DNA of 64,000 bases from Halospeciosus flavus (GCF_029814175.1 NZ_CP122312.1:496001-560000), one strand, 5' to 3'. Shown: positions 32,780 to 43,600, counted from the stretch's first letter. A program made the numbers and translations. The notes: generated by a model from the sequence alone, not told the origin.

Positions 32780-35700
32780 ATGGGGACTGAGGGGCCGTCG
32801 CAACACACACTCGAAGAGACGCTCGATGTCTTCACGCAGCGCGACGTCTCGGGGACCCCGCTCACGACGAGCGAAGTCGCCGACGCGTTGGGCTGTGCAC
32901 GGCGTACCGCCTACAACAAACTCGAAGCGCTGACCGAACGGGGTGACCTCGAGACGAAGAAGGTGGGCGCACGCGGACGCGTGTGGTGGCGTCCGGCGGC
33001 GACGTCGTCTCGGGCGTCGGACACCACACTCGAACGGGCGCAGTTTCAGGAACTCGTCGAGGCGGTCACGGATTACGCGATCTTCGTCCTCGACGCCGAC
33101 GGTATCGTCCAGACGTGGAACGAAGGAGCGAAACAGACGAAGGGCTACGACGAAGACGAGATCGTCGGGGAGCACTTCTCGGTGTTCTACACCGAGGAGG
33201 ACTGCGACGCGGGTCGGCCCGAGCGGAACCTCGAGGCGGCGAAGCGACGCGGCCGCGTCGAGGACGAGGGGTGGCGCGTCCGCAAGGACGGCACGAGGTT
33301 CTGGGCGAACGTCACCATCACGCCCCTCTACGACGACGACGGCGAGCACCGGGGATTCGTGAAGATCACCCGCGACACGACCGAACGCCACGAGTACGAA
33401 CAGCGGATCCGCGAGCAGAAAGAACGCTTCGAGGCCCTCGTCAGCGAGGTCAAAGACTACGCGATCTTCATGCTCGACCCCGACGGCGTCGTCCAGACGT
33501 GGAACGAGGGGGCGAGACGGCTGAAGGGCTACGATAAAGCGGAGATTACCGGCCAACACTTCTCGCAGTTCTACACCGAGGAAGACCGCGAGGCGGGCCG
33601 ACCCGAGGAGAACCTCGCGAAGGCCGCCGAGCAGGGCCGCGCCGAGGACGAGGGGTGGCGCGTCCGCAAGGACGGCACGAGGTTCTGGGCGAACGTCACC
33701 ATCACGCCCCTCTACGACGACGGTGACCTCCGTGGGTTCGCGAAGGTCACCCGCGACATGACCGAACGCCACGAGTACGAACAGCGACTCCGCGCCCAGC
33801 GCGACGAACTCGACGAACTCGACCAGATCAACACCGTCATCCGCGAGATCGACCAGGCGCTCGTGACCGCCACGTCGCGCGAGGAGGTCGAACAGGCCGT
33901 CTGCGACCGACTGGCCGCGTCGGACACCTACTCGGCCGCCTGGATCGGCGAGTACACCGACGACTACGAGACCATCACCCCGCGAACGTGGGCCGAGGTC
34001 AGCGAGTCCTACCTGAACGCGTTGCAGGCCACGGAGGGCGCTCTCGCCGAGGAGACCGAGAAGGGGGTCGGCGCGACCGCCCTCCGGACGCGAACGACGC
34101 AGACGGTCCAGTCCCTCCAGAGCGACCGTTCCGGGGAACCGTGGCGCGAACGCGCACTCGAAGAAGGGTACGCGTCGGCCATCACGGTCCCGCTCGTGTA
34201 CGACGAGGTCGAGTACGGCGTGCTGACGGTGTACGCCGACCACGAGTCCGCCTTCGACCAGCGCAAGATCGAGGTGGTGGACGAACTGGGCGAGACCATC
34301 AGTCACGCCATCGCCGCGGTCAGGCGCAAGGAACGCGAGCGGACGCTCACCGCGCTCCAGGAGTCGACTCGGGAGTTGCTCCACACGGAGTCTCACGAGG
34401 AAATCGGCGACATCATCGTCGAGACGCTCACGGCCGACCTCGGTCTGGACGACGCGTTCGTCTACTCCTTCGACACCGCCGAGAACACGCTCGAACTGGT
34501 CGGTTCGTCACACCACCCCGGGTCGATGGCGGGCCACCTGGTGTCGCTCGGGTCCGACTCGGAGTCGCCCATCTGGACCGGGTTCGTCGAGGGCGAAGAG
34601 CAGGTCTCGCAGTCCCTCGACCCGAGCGGTCGGAACGGTGAGCACCGGACGATGGTCGTCCCCCTCGGCGACTACGGCGTCCTCACCGTCACGTCCCGTG
34701 ACGGGGTCGACTTCGACGAGAAGACGTGGAACCTCGTCGAACTCGTCGCCGCGACCGCGGAGGCCGCGTTCGACCGCGTCGAGAACCAGACGAACCTCCG
34801 GGAACGAGACGAACTCCTCCAAGAGCAGAACCAGCGGCTCCAGCGGCTGAACCGTATCAACACCATCATCCGCGAGATCGACCAGGGGCTCGTCCAGGCG
34901 ACGACGCGCGAGGAGATCCAGCGCGTCGTCTGCGACCAGTTGACCAAGAGTGACCGCTTCCGGTTCGCGTGGATCGGTGCGGCCGACGACGGCGACGGGC
35001 ACCTCGACCCGGTCGCTCGGAGCGGGCCCGACCGCGGGTACCTCGACAGCATCGCGTCGTCGTTCGACGACGGCGTCGAGGAACCGGAGCCGTCGTACGC
35101 GGCGTTCCAGACCGGCGACGCCACCGTCGTCTCCAACGTCGCCGAGACCCTGCGGAGCGGGCAGTGGCGCAAGGAGGCGTTCTCGCGGGAGTTCCAGTCC
35201 GTCATCAGCGTCCCCCTCCAGTACGGCGACGTCACCTACGGCGTCCTCTCGGTGTACGCGGGCCAACCGGGCGTGTTCGACGAGATGGAGCAGTCGGTGT
35301 TCGCCGAACTCGGCGAGACCATCGCGAACGCGATCAACGCGGTCGAGACGAAGCGCGCGCTCCTGAGCGGCCGGCGCGTCGAACTCGAGTTCCGTCTCCG
35401 CGACGCCTCCACGAGCGTCCTCGGGCGACTCGCGGGCGCACTCGACGCCGAGGTCGAGTACCGCGGCGGGATTCCGCTGTCGGGAGAGCGCGTCCGGACG
35501 TTCTTCGACGTCCACGACGCGACGCCCGAGCAGATCCGTGACGCACTCGACGAGTCCGTCGCGGTCGAGTCGGGGCAGGTGATCGGGGGGACCGACGACG
35601 GGCACCTCGTCGAGGCGGTCGTCTCCGACTCGACGGCCGTCCGCGCGCTCACCGAGTACGGCGCGTCGATTCGGTCGCTCACGGTGACGGAGGACGGGAT

Positions 35701-36046
35701 GGCGTTGACCGTCGACGTCCCGACGAGCGTCGACGTCCGCGACTTCGTCGAGTGGTTCCAGCACCGATACGAGAGCGCCGAGTTCGTCGCGAGACGCGAA
35801 CGCGAGCGCGCGCCGGAGACGCGCGACGGCCTGTACGCCGAAGTCGAGGAGTACCTCACCGACCGGCAACTCGAAGTCCTCGAAACGGCGTACTACAGCG
35901 GGTTCTTCGTCTCCCCGCGACAGAGCACCGGCAGCGACGTCGCCGACCTGCTGGGAGTCTCACAGCCGACGGTCTCGGAACAGCTCCGGGCCGCGCAGTG
36001 CAAGGTCCTAGACCTTCTCCTCGACGAGGGGCCGGCCGGCGACTAA
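32780..36046 (+). CDS. HTH-PAS-PAS-GAF-GAF-GAF-BAT-HTH_10 sensor-regulator
   Basis: The 1088-residue cytoplasmic regulator has DNA-binding-like domains at both ends. Residues 20-75 form a winged helix (LTTSEVADALGCARRTAYNK, then KVGARGRVWWRP). Two near-identical PAS domains follow (about 85-205 and 210-335), each with FWANVTITPLYDD. Three GAF domains (about 345-515, 520-680, 690-860) each begin with a helix such as NRINTIIREIDQGLVQATTR. A BAT domain and HTH_10 (LTDRQLEVLETAYYSGFFVS) end the protein. Signal and targets are unknown. It is monocistronic and converges on the DUF420 gene. Confidence 0.88.
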   Translation: MGTEGPSQHTLEETLDVFTQRDVSGTPLTTSEVADALGCARRTAYNKLEALTERGDLETKKVGARGRVWWRPAATSSRASDTTLERAQFQELVEAVTDYAIFVLDADGIVQTWNEGAKQTKGYDEDEIVGEHFSVFYTEEDCDAGRPERNLEAAKRRGRVEDEGWRVRKDGTRFWANVTITPLYDDDGEHRGFVKITRDTTERHEYEQRIREQKERFEALVSEVKDYAIFMLDPDGVVQTWNEGARRLKGYDKAEITGQHFSQFYTEEDREAGRPEENLAKAAEQGRAEDEGWRVRKDGTRFWANVTITPLYDDGDLRGFAKVTRDMTERHEYEQRLRAQRDELDELDQINTVIREIDQALVTATSREEVEQAVCDRLAASDTYSAAWIGEYTDDYETITPRTWAEVSESYLNALQATEGALAEETEKGVGATALRTRTTQTVQSLQSDRSGEPWRERALEEGYASAITVPLVYDEVEYGVLTVYADHESAFDQRKIEVVDELGETISHAIAAVRRKERERTLTALQESTRELLHTESHEEIGDIIVETLTADLGLDDAFVYSFDTAENTLELVGSSHHPGSMAGHLVSLGSDSESPIWTGFVEGEEQVSQSLDPSGRNGEHRTMVVPLGDYGVLTVTSRDGVDFDEKTWNLVELVAATAEAAFDRVENQTNLRERDELLQEQNQRLQRLNRINTIIREIDQGLVQATTREEIQRVVCDQLTKSDRFRFAWIGAADDGDGHLDPVARSGPDRGYLDSIASSFDDGVEEPEPSYAAFQTGDATVVSNVAETLRSGQWRKEAFSREFQSVISVPLQYGDVTYGVLSVYAGQPGVFDEMEQSVFAELGETIANAINAVETKRALLSGRRVELEFRLRDASTSVLGRLAGALDAEVEYRGGIPLSGERVRTFFDVHDATPEQIRDALDESVAVESGQVIGGTDDGHLVEAVVSDSTAVRALTEYGASIRSLTVTEDGMALTVDVPTSVDVRDFVEWFQHRYESAEFVARRERERAPETRDGLYAEVEEYLTDRQLEVLETAYYSGFFVSPRQSTGSDVADLLGVSQPTVSEQLRAAQCKVLDLLLDEGPAGD
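33259..33722 (+). repeat. 80-bp perfect direct repeat within the PAS domains of the large regulator
   Basis: The sequence 33259-33338 is repeated without mismatch at 33643-33722, an offset of 384 bp or exactly 128 codons. It encodes the segment GWRVRKDGTRFWANVTITPL in each PAS domain. The flanking PAS regions are similar but less so, indicating a recent duplication or gene conversion. Confidence 0.85.
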
Positions 36047-36061
36047 CCGGCCACCGGCCAC

Positions 36062-36619
36062 TCAGTAGACGACGTGGAGGAGCAGGTAGACGACGACGCC
36101 CAGGGCGAAGGAGACGATCCACAGCGACGCGGCGACGCGGCCCACGCGCGGGTGTGGCGTCCGCGGGAGTTCGTCCGTGGAGTGGGTGACCCCCAGCAAC
36201 AGCGCGTAGACGACCAGCGGGATACAGCACATCGCCAGCAGCATGTGGACGACGAGTATCGGGAGGTAGACGAACTGGTAGACCGCCTCGGGGCCGGGGA
36301 ACCCCGTCGTCCCCGCGACGACGATGTGGTAGAGGTAGAGCCCGAGGAAGGTGGCGAAGAGCACTGTACTCGTCACCATCGCGAGGCGATGCTTGCGGAT
36401 TTCGTGGGTGCGCGCCCAGTGCCACCCGAGGGAGATCGTCACGATGGCGACGATGGACAGGCCGACGTTGATAGTTGGTGCGGCATGGACGAGTGCCGGC
36501 CACCGTGGGAGTACGCCCGCGGGGACGAACCCGCGGACCGTGGCGACGACGACACCGATGGCCACGAGTGAGACGACGGCGGCGACGGCGACGGTGTGAC
36601 GGCGGACGACCTCGCGCAT
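36062..36619 (-). CDS. DUF420-family membrane protein
   Basis: The 185-residue protein starts MREVVRRHTVAVAAVVSLVA and has about five membrane helices, with histidines at helix ends (LVHAAPTINV, GWHWARTHEIRKHRLAM, YLYHIVVAGT, VVHMLLAMC) in the manner of DUF420/CtaM-like proteins associated with haem-copper oxidase assembly. The function is not established. Start at 36619; further upstream in-frame text would run through the tRNA-Leu and is not coding. It converges on the large regulator gene. Confidence 0.82.
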   Translation of the reverse strand: MREVVRRHTVAVAAVVSLVAIGVVVATVRGFVPAGVLPRWPALVHAAPTINVGLSIVAIVTISLGWHWARTHEIRKHRLAMVTSTVLFATFLGLYLYHIVVAGTTGFPGPEAVYQFVYLPILVVHMLLAMCCIPLVVYALLLGVTHSTDELPRTPHPRVGRVAASLWIVSFALGVVVYLLLHVVY

Positions 36620-36781
36620 AGTCGAGCGGTGGCGCCCCCGGTCAAAAAGTACTGCCGTGTCGGCCGCCGGCGCCGGTGGTCGGACGAACCGCAGCGTGTG
36701 GGTCTCCCTCGCTCGGTCGCGACGAAACGAAGGGGTTTTAGTCACCCCGCGGCTACGAAGAAATGCGTCGAACGCACCAGC

Positions 36782-36868
<87 letters not shown>

Positions 36869-37040
36869 TCGCACGGGGTTCATCCCCGAATGATGCAGGT
36901 GATTCCCTCCGAGGACATCACCCACGCAACATTCCTACTGAAACTACACCGAATAGTCGAGACTGTTCTCGTCGTCCGTCGACGACCGCCCTTACTTCCA
37001 CGAACGACCGTGTCACCACTTGTGTTCGGACCTGGCCGAA

Positions 37041-37049
37041 GTTATTATA
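37041..37049 (+). promoter_or_regulatory. TATA box of the 37078 gene
   Basis: The sequence GTTATTATA at about 37041-37049 is an AT island in an otherwise GC-rich region, about 30-35 nt before the ATG at 37078. It fits a haloarchaeal TATA box with a short or absent leader. Confidence 0.45.
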
Positions 37050-37077
37050 CTGGATAGATTCTTAGAAAATATCGGGC

Positions 37078-37425
37078 ATGTCATCGCGGCACCAGCAGGG
37101 TGGGACCTGCCGTGAACGACGGTTACAGGCACGACTCGACGAACTCGAACGGAGTACGCGGTGGGAAGTCGTCGCGACACGGCGGCGCGACGACTGCGCG
37201 ACTCCCGAGTGCTACGACGGAGCGCGACCGGACTACGTCGCCCGCGGTCGGGACGGCGAGGAACTCCTCGGCGTCGTCTCGCGGGCCGGCGACCGGTCTG
37301 CCGCGACCGAGGAGCGACACGAGACCCTCCGGGAACACGTGAGCTGTGCGCCGCTCCGGGAGGTCGAGGTGGTCCTCTACGGCGCCGGCGAGCAGGAGAC
37401 CGACGACTTCCTCGCCTGGCTGTGA
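37078..37425 (+). CDS. hypothetical protein, 115 residues (possible nuclease-like fold)
   Basis: The protein starts MSSRHQQGGTCRERRLQARL, helical, then has WEVVATRRRDDCATPECYDG, a strand pair with PDYVARGRDGEELLGVVSRA and ends VVLYGAGEQETDDFLAWL. The order helix, then a strand with D, then E-rich strands, recalls very small PD-(D/E)XK-like folds, but I could not match the key residues with confidence. It is followed 76 bp later by the aMBF1 gene. Treat the function as unknown. Confidence 0.65.
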   Translation: MSSRHQQGGTCRERRLQARLDELERSTRWEVVATRRRDDCATPECYDGARPDYVARGRDGEELLGVVSRAGDRSAATEERHETLREHVSCAPLREVEVVLYGAGEQETDDFLAWL

Positions 37426-37501
37426 GCGGCGCGGCTCCCGACGCGGAAGAGTCAACGCGACCGTACAGTTGAAATGCCCACCACCGCATAGAGGTGGGTA
37501 T

Positions 37502-37999
37502 ATGGCCAAATATTCGACCGGTGGGTCCTCCGGCGACGCCGACAGCGGGACCTGCGAACTCTGCGGCGCGTCGAGCGACTCGCTCGTCACGGCGACGGTC
37601 GCCGGCGCCGAGTTGAACGTCTGTTCCGACTGCGTGAACCTCGACGAGACGCCGAAGACCCAGCGCTCGCGGACCGACAGCGACGAACAGCAGCGAAAGC
37701 GCCAGGCGGCGCAGAACACGGCACAGACGATCGACGCCGGCAAACCCGACTCCTCGCACTGGGAGGAGGGCGCCGACTACGACAGCGACCAACTCCCTTA
37801 CCTCGTCTCGGGGTACGGTGAGAAGGTCCGCGAGGCCCGCCAGGAAGCGGGCTACCAACTCGACGAACTCGCCGAGGAACTCGGTCTCGACGAGAACGAC
37901 CTGCTCGCCGTCGAACAGGGACGGGCGACGCAGGCGGGCGTCGGTGGCTCCGTCGTCGAAGCGCTCGAAGAGCGACTCGACCTAACGCTCACCGAGTGA
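37502..37999 (+). CDS. multiprotein bridging factor aMBF1 (zinc ribbon plus HTH)
   Basis: The 165-residue protein has an N-terminal zinc ribbon (CELCGASSDSL and CSDC), a Gln/Arg-rich linker and a C-terminal Cro/C1-type HTH (YGEKVREARQEAGYQLDELA, then LDENDLLAVEQGR). This is the archaeal MBF1 arrangement; the protein associates with ribosomes and may bridge transcription factors. An inverted repeat GAGATTC/GAATCTC follows the stop. Confidence 0.9.
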   Translation: MAKYSTGGSSGDADSGTCELCGASSDSLVTATVAGAELNVCSDCVNLDETPKTQRSRTDSDEQQRKRQAAQNTAQTIDAGKPDSSHWEEGADYDSDQLPYLVSGYGEKVREARQEAGYQLDELAEELGLDENDLLAVEQGRATQAGVGGSVVEALEERLDLTLTE

Positions 38000-38127
38000 C
38001 GAGATTCGGAGACGGCGAGCACCGCGAGCCGTCGAGAATCTCGGAGACGCGAACGGGGAGGAACGACCCGTGAGCGAGCGACAGCGAGAGACGTAGTTTT
38101 ACAGTCGCGCAGGGCTTCCTCGCGTTC

Positions 38128-39351
38128 ATGACCGCGTCGCGAGCACCAGCGAACCCGTACACGACTCGCTTCGAGGCCGTCGTCCGCGCCGTCGACGGCC
38201 CGGAGGTCGTCCTCGACGAGACGTACTTCTACCCGGAGGGCGGTGGACAGCCCGCCGACCGCGGCCGCCTGGCCGGCCACCCGGTCGAGCACGTCCACGA
38301 GACAGACGGTGAGGTGGTCCACGTTCTCGCCGACGACAGCCACGACGTCGAACCCGACGCCACCGTCGAGGGCCACGTCGACTTCGAGTTCCGTCGGTAC
38401 TGTATGCGCGCACACACGGCGAGCCACGCGCTCTACGGTGCGGGTCGTCGGCTCCTCGCCGATCTCGGTTACGGCGGCTTCGACATCGGCGAGGAGAAGG
38501 TCCGGGTCGACTTCGAGACCACGACCGAGATCGACGACGACACCCTCGTCGAACTGGAGCGACTCACGAACCGTGCGGTGTGGGAGTCCCACGAGGTGAC
38601 ATGGGAGGAGATCCCCCAGGAGGAGGCCATGTCCCGCCACGACGTCGCGTTCAACGTCGCGACCGAGGAGGGAGTCATGGCCGAGTCAGAGACGGTTCGC
38701 GTCGTCGAGATCGACGGGTGGGACGCGGCGGCTTGTGGCGGCACCCACGTCGAGAACACCAAGGAGATCGGTCCGGTGGCCGTCCTCGACCGCTCGAACC
38801 CCGGCGAAGGACTGACCCGCGTCGAGTTCGCGGTCGGCGAACCGGCCATCGAACGCCGCGCGGACGAGCGGAAGGCGACACTCTCGGCGGCGGAGACGCT
38901 CGGCGTGCCGGTGTCTGACCTCGACGGCGGCGCCTCGGAAGTGCGCGCGAAGGTCGACGCGCTCGAAGGGGAGGTCGCGTCGCTCCGCGACCGCCTGTTC
39001 GACGCCGAAGTCGCGAACGCCGCCACCGTCGCGGGCGAGGGCGGCGAGTGGCTAGTTACCGACGTCGAGGGCTTCGACGCCTCGGACGTGGGTGACCGCG
39101 TTCGTGCGGTCGCGGGCGAGCGTGCCGACGTCGTCGCCCTCACTGGTGGCGAGGGTCGGGCGTTCCTCGTCGTCGCGACGGCCGAGGGCGTCGACGTCGG
39201 GGCGGGCGACGTCGTCGACGCGGTCACCGAGGAGTTCGGTGGCGGCGGTGGCGGTGGCTCCTCGTTCGCGCAGGGTGGCGGCCTCGACGCGACGCCGGCG
39301 GACGTCACCGACTTCGTCCGGTCGCGTTGGCTCGCGGAAGAGGCTGACTGA
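38128..39351 (+). CDS. alanyl-tRNA editing protein (AlaX-L type, with DHHA1 domain)
   Basis: The 407-residue trans-editing enzyme hydrolyses mischarged Ser- or Gly-tRNA-Ala. The editing core has the zinc motifs HTASH (in RAHTASHALYG) and CGGTHVENTKEIG. The N-terminus ETYFYPEGGGQPADRG is the family signature. A coiled-coil segment (about 255-300) is followed by a DHHA1 domain ending with the glycine run GGGGGGSS and DVTDFVRSRW. The size is that of the long AlaX form. It is monocistronic. Confidence 0.95.
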   Translation: MTASRAPANPYTTRFEAVVRAVDGPEVVLDETYFYPEGGGQPADRGRLAGHPVEHVHETDGEVVHVLADDSHDVEPDATVEGHVDFEFRRYCMRAHTASHALYGAGRRLLADLGYGGFDIGEEKVRVDFETTTEIDDDTLVELERLTNRAVWESHEVTWEEIPQEEAMSRHDVAFNVATEEGVMAESETVRVVEIDGWDAAACGGTHVENTKEIGPVAVLDRSNPGEGLTRVEFAVGEPAIERRADERKATLSAAETLGVPVSDLDGGASEVRAKVDALEGEVASLRDRLFDAEVANAATVAGEGGEWLVTDVEGFDASDVGDRVRAVAGERADVVALTGGEGRAFLVVATAEGVDVGAGDVVDAVTEEFGGGGGGGSSFAQGGGLDATPADVTDFVRSRWLAEEAD

Positions 39352-39516
39352 CGGCCCTCAGCAACCGCGAGGGGTGTGCCGTCCTGGCCGAGTTGCACCC
39401 TCGCGGTCGACGGTTACAGCATCGGCGCTGTCTGGTCCCGTCTCCGTACTCAAGTGTTCGGTCGGCGGGTCGACCGGACCCGCATCTTTTTCGCGGTCGG
39501 CGCCCCCTCCACAGAC

Positions 39517-40632
<1,116 letters not shown>

Positions 40633-40644
<12 letters not shown>

Positions 40645-41181
40645 GGGACTGGGTTCCGCCTCGACCGACGACTCCTCGCCGACCTGTTTCGCGGGGATGC
40701 CCGCGACCGTCACGTCGGCCGGGACGTCCTTCGTGACGACCGCGCCCGCACCGACCCTCGCGTTCTCGCCGATTTCGATGTCGCCGAGGAGCGTCGCGTT
40801 CGCGCCGATGGTCACGCCGTCCCGGACGGTGGGGTGACGCTTCACGGGTTCGGGCGAGTCGCCGCCGAGCGTGACACCGTGGTAGAGGTGGACGTCGTCG
40901 CCGATTTCGGCGGTCTCGCCGACGACGACACCCGCGCCGTGGTCGATGGTGACCCGCCGACCCACGTCGGCGCCGGGATGTATCTCGACGCCCGTGAGCA
41001 GGCGAACGAACTGCGAGAGGAGGCGCGCGAGCAGCGGCGTGCGCGGCCAGAGGGCGTGTGCGAGCAGGTGGCCCCAGACCGCGTGGAGTCCGGGGTAGCA
41101 GAGGAGGACTTCGAGAGTGCTGCGAGCAGCGGGGTCGCGCTCCCGCATCGTCCGGACGTCCTCACGTACGCGGTCGAACAT
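40633..41181 (-). CDS. cysE: serine O-acetyltransferase (EpsC/CysE type)
   Basis: The 182-residue enzyme makes O-acetylserine for cysteine synthesis. The N-terminal helices ([20 protein letters not shown]) are followed by the left-handed beta-helix with [40 protein letters not shown] and [20 protein letters not shown]. The length fits the shorter EpsC type, which lacks the long CysE N-terminus. It converges on the acyl-CoA dehydrogenase with a 12-bp overlap. Confidence 0.93.
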
Positions 41182-41399
41182 CTGTCCCCGTCGAGGTGGC
41201 TGCGTCGGTGGAGTGTGAAGTCGCCGTCCGGGCGTCGTCGATCGCCGGACAGCAACACCGCTCGGCGTCGGGCGTCGGTTCGGTGACGGTGCCGTCGGCG
41301 TGAGCGGTGTACGCCATACACCGACTGGAGGCCCGCGACGACAAAAATCCCGCTTTTCTCTCCGAAGTTGCTAACCCCACGGCGCCCCAACGGGGTGAC

Positions 41400-41921
41400 G
41401 TGACGCACGAGTACGAAGGCGTCGTCTACGACCTGGACGGGACGCTCGTCCGCCTCTCGGTGGACTGGGAGACCGTCGACGCGGAACTCCGGTCGCTGCT
41501 CGACCGAGAGGGAGTCGACCACGCCGCGCTGGAGACGTGGGACCTCTACGACGCGGCCGTCGAGGCCGGCGTCGGCGGGGAAGCGGAGGAACTCGTCTCG
41601 ACCCACGAACAGTACGGCGCCGAGCGGGCCGAACGCCTCCCGCACGCGGACGAACTCGCGGAGAACGGCCACCCGGCCGCGGTCTGCTCGCTCAACTGCG
41701 AGGCGGCCTGCCGGACCGCGCTCGACCGCGAGGGACTCCTCGGCCACGTCGCGGCGGTCGTCGGCCGCGACAGCGTCCCGGCGAAGAAGCCCGACCCAGA
41801 GCCACTGCTCGCGGCCGTCGAGGCACTCGACCTCCCGCCGGAGCGGGTGCTGTTCGTCGGCGATTCCGAGAGCGACGCGGTGACCGCAGAACGGGCGGGG
41901 ACCGGCTTCAGGTACGTCTAG
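41400..41921 (+). CDS. HAD-superfamily phosphatase
   Basis: The 173-residue HAD phosphatase has intact motifs: VYDLDGTLVRL (nucleophile and acid Asp), VCSLNC as motif II, KKPDPEP with the Lys, and VLFVGDSESDA as motif IV. The GTG at 41400 is favoured as start because upstream in-frame residues lack the acidic composition. The cap is small (helical, C1 type). It is probably a phosphoglycolate- or nucleotide-type phosphatase. Its stop overlaps the converging DUF5822 gene by 4 bp. Confidence 0.85.
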   Translation: MTHEYEGVVYDLDGTLVRLSVDWETVDAELRSLLDREGVDHAALETWDLYDAAVEAGVGGEAEELVSTHEQYGAERAERLPHADELAENGHPAAVCSLNCEAACRTALDREGLLGHVAAVVGRDSVPAKKPDPEPLLAAVEALDLPPERVLFVGDSESDAVTAERAGTGFRYV

Positions 41922-42244
41922 CGTCCGACACGACGGGCGTAGACGGCCACGGCGACGGCGGTGAGGAACCAGACGAGCGCGCCCACGCGGACGGCGAACG
42001 ACACCCACGAGCGCCACCCAGCGAGGTCCACGAACAGCGAGGTGAGCGCGACCAGCGGCGCACCGACGGCGATGGTGAGGACGAACGTCGTCTGCATCAC
42101 CCACTCGTAGTCGACGTCCTCGTCGGCGTCGTTGGCGTCGTTGGCGTCGTCGATGGACGTCGCCACGTCGGCCGACTCCGCCACGTCCGCCGTCTCCGCC
42201 GTGTCGCGCTCCGGCACACCTCGGCAGAGGTGACGGTCCCGCAT
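41918..42244 (-). CDS. DUF5822-like two-helix membrane protein
   Basis: The 108-residue protein starts MRDRHLCRGVPERDTAETAD. An acidic Asp/Ala/Asn repeat (DDANDANDADEDVD) precedes two membrane helices (VMQTTFVLTIAVGAPLVALT and FAVRVGALVWFLTAVAVAVY) and a short basic end. The layout matches the haloarchaeal DUF5822 proteins, whose function is unknown. The repeat comes from a GTCGTTGGC-type minisatellite in the DNA at about 42120-42155. Confidence 0.78.
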   Translation of the reverse strand: MRDRHLCRGVPERDTAETADVAESADVATSIDDANDANDADEDVDYEWVMQTTFVLTIAVGAPLVALTSLFVDLAGWRSWVSFAVRVGALVWFLTAVAVAVYARRVGR

Positions 42245-42329
42245 AAACGCCGCGCTCGTCTCTTCCCCGACCCACTCGCCGCCGACCGCTTCACGTACGT
42301 TTAACACGTGTCGCGGCCGAGAATCGCGT

Positions 42330-43232
42330 ATGGTCACGGTCACGGACCTCCGGCGGAAGGCGGGGGAGGAACGCATCACGATGCTCACGGCGTACGACGC
42401 ACCGACGGCCTCGGTGATCGACGAGGCGGGCGTCGACGTCGTCCTCGTCGGCGACAGCATGGGCAACGCCGTCATGGGGTACGACTCGACCATCCCGGTC
42501 ACGATGGAGGACGTCCTCAGCCGCGCCGGTGCCGTCGCGCGCGCCGTCGACGACGCGCTCGTCGTGGCGGACCTCCCCTTCGGGAGTTACGGCCAGAGTC
42601 TCGAACAGGGCGTCGAGAACGCGACCCGACTACTCAAGGAGGCGGGCGTCGACGCGGTCAAGATCGAGAGCGGGCCGCACACCGTCGACCTCACCGAGCG
42701 ACTCGCGAACACGGGGATTCCCGTGATGGCCCACCTCGGACTCACCCCACAGCACGTCAACCAACTCGGCGGCTACGGCCGGCAGGGGACGACACAGGAG
42801 ACCGCCGAGCGCATCCTCGACCTCGCGACGGCCCACGAGGACGCGGGCGCGTTCTCGCTCGTCCTCGAACACGTTCCCGCAAACGTCGCGGCCGACGTGA
42901 CCGACGCCATCGACATCCCGACCATCGGCATCGGCGCCGGCCCCGACACGGACGGACAGGTGCTCGTGATCACGGACGTCCTCGGACTCTCGGAGTGGTC
43001 GCCGCCGTTCGCCGAGCAGTTCGGCGACGTCCGCGCGGAGATGGAGTCCGCCGTCGACGACTACCGGGAGGCCGTCGAGTCCGGCGAGTTCCCGGCCGAG
43101 GAGCACACCCACGTCGAGGAAGGGGTCGAACTCCGCTACGCTCCGGCCGAGCAGGACGGCGGGGAAACCGACACCGACGCTGGCACCAGTACGGACGGCG
43201 GAACGGACGCGGAGAGCGGCGCCGGAGAATGA
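42330..43232 (+). CDS. panB: 3-methyl-2-oxobutanoate hydroxymethyltransferase
   Basis: The 300-residue enzyme makes ketopantoate in the pantothenate/CoA pathway. The signature residues are visible: VLVGDSMGNAVMGYDSTIPV, VADLPFGSYG, AVKIESG, MAHLGLTPQHVNQLGGY and IGIGAGPDTDGQVLVITDVL. The core ends near residue 265; the last 35 residues are an acidic tail. The UspA-like gene begins in its stop codon (ATGA overlap). Confidence 0.95.
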   Translation: MVTVTDLRRKAGEERITMLTAYDAPTASVIDEAGVDVVLVGDSMGNAVMGYDSTIPVTMEDVLSRAGAVARAVDDALVVADLPFGSYGQSLEQGVENATRLLKEAGVDAVKIESGPHTVDLTERLANTGIPVMAHLGLTPQHVNQLGGYGRQGTTQETAERILDLATAHEDAGAFSLVLEHVPANVAADVTDAIDIPTIGIGAGPDTDGQVLVITDVLGLSEWSPPFAEQFGDVRAEMESAVDDYREAVESGEFPAEEHTHVEEGVELRYAPAEQDGGETDTDAGTSTDGGTDAESGAGE

Positions 43233-43600
43233 CCCGGTTCCTCCTCGCGACGGACTCGGTCCACACGACCGCGGCGGCGTGTGACTACCTCCAAGGTCGC
43301 CTCGCCGGGGACGACGAGGTCGTCGTCGTTTCCGTCACCGGCCCCGAGACCGGTCGCGACGCCGCCGACGCGGCCAACGTCGCCCGGGTCCGACTCACCG
43401 ACGCGGACGTCGTGATCGACTCCCGTGACGGCGAACCGGGGCCGACGATTCTGTCGGCGGCCGACGACCACGGTGCCGACGAAATCGTCGTCGGCACGGC
43501 TGGTGGCGAACCCGGGAGCGAGCGCCGCGTCGGTTCGACCGTCGAACACGTCGTCGCGAACGCCGACGTTCCAGCCGTCGTCGTGCCGTCACAGGTCTAA
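43229..43600 (+). CDS. universal-stress-protein-like protein
   Basis: The 123-residue protein has a UspA-like fold: MTRFLLATDSVHTTAAACDY at the start, ADEIVVGTAGGEPGSERRVG (near the ATP-binding loop, G-x2-G-x9-G-S) and TVEHVVANADVPAVVVPSQV at the end. It may bind ATP. It is translationally coupled to panB through a 4-bp overlap, and its 3' end overlaps the converging hydrolase gene by 12 bp. Confidence 0.85.
   Translation: MTRFLLATDSVHTTAAACDYLQGRLAGDDEVVVVSVTGPETGRDAADAANVARVRLTDADVVIDSRDGEPGPTILSAADDHGADEIVVGTAGGEPGSERRVGSTVEHVVANADVPAVVVPSQV

Noticed and set aside
42118..42155. A minisatellite as a separate feature
   Set aside because: The GTCGTTGGC repetition lies within a coding gene and simply encodes the Asp/Ala/Asn-rich linker of the DUF5822-like protein.
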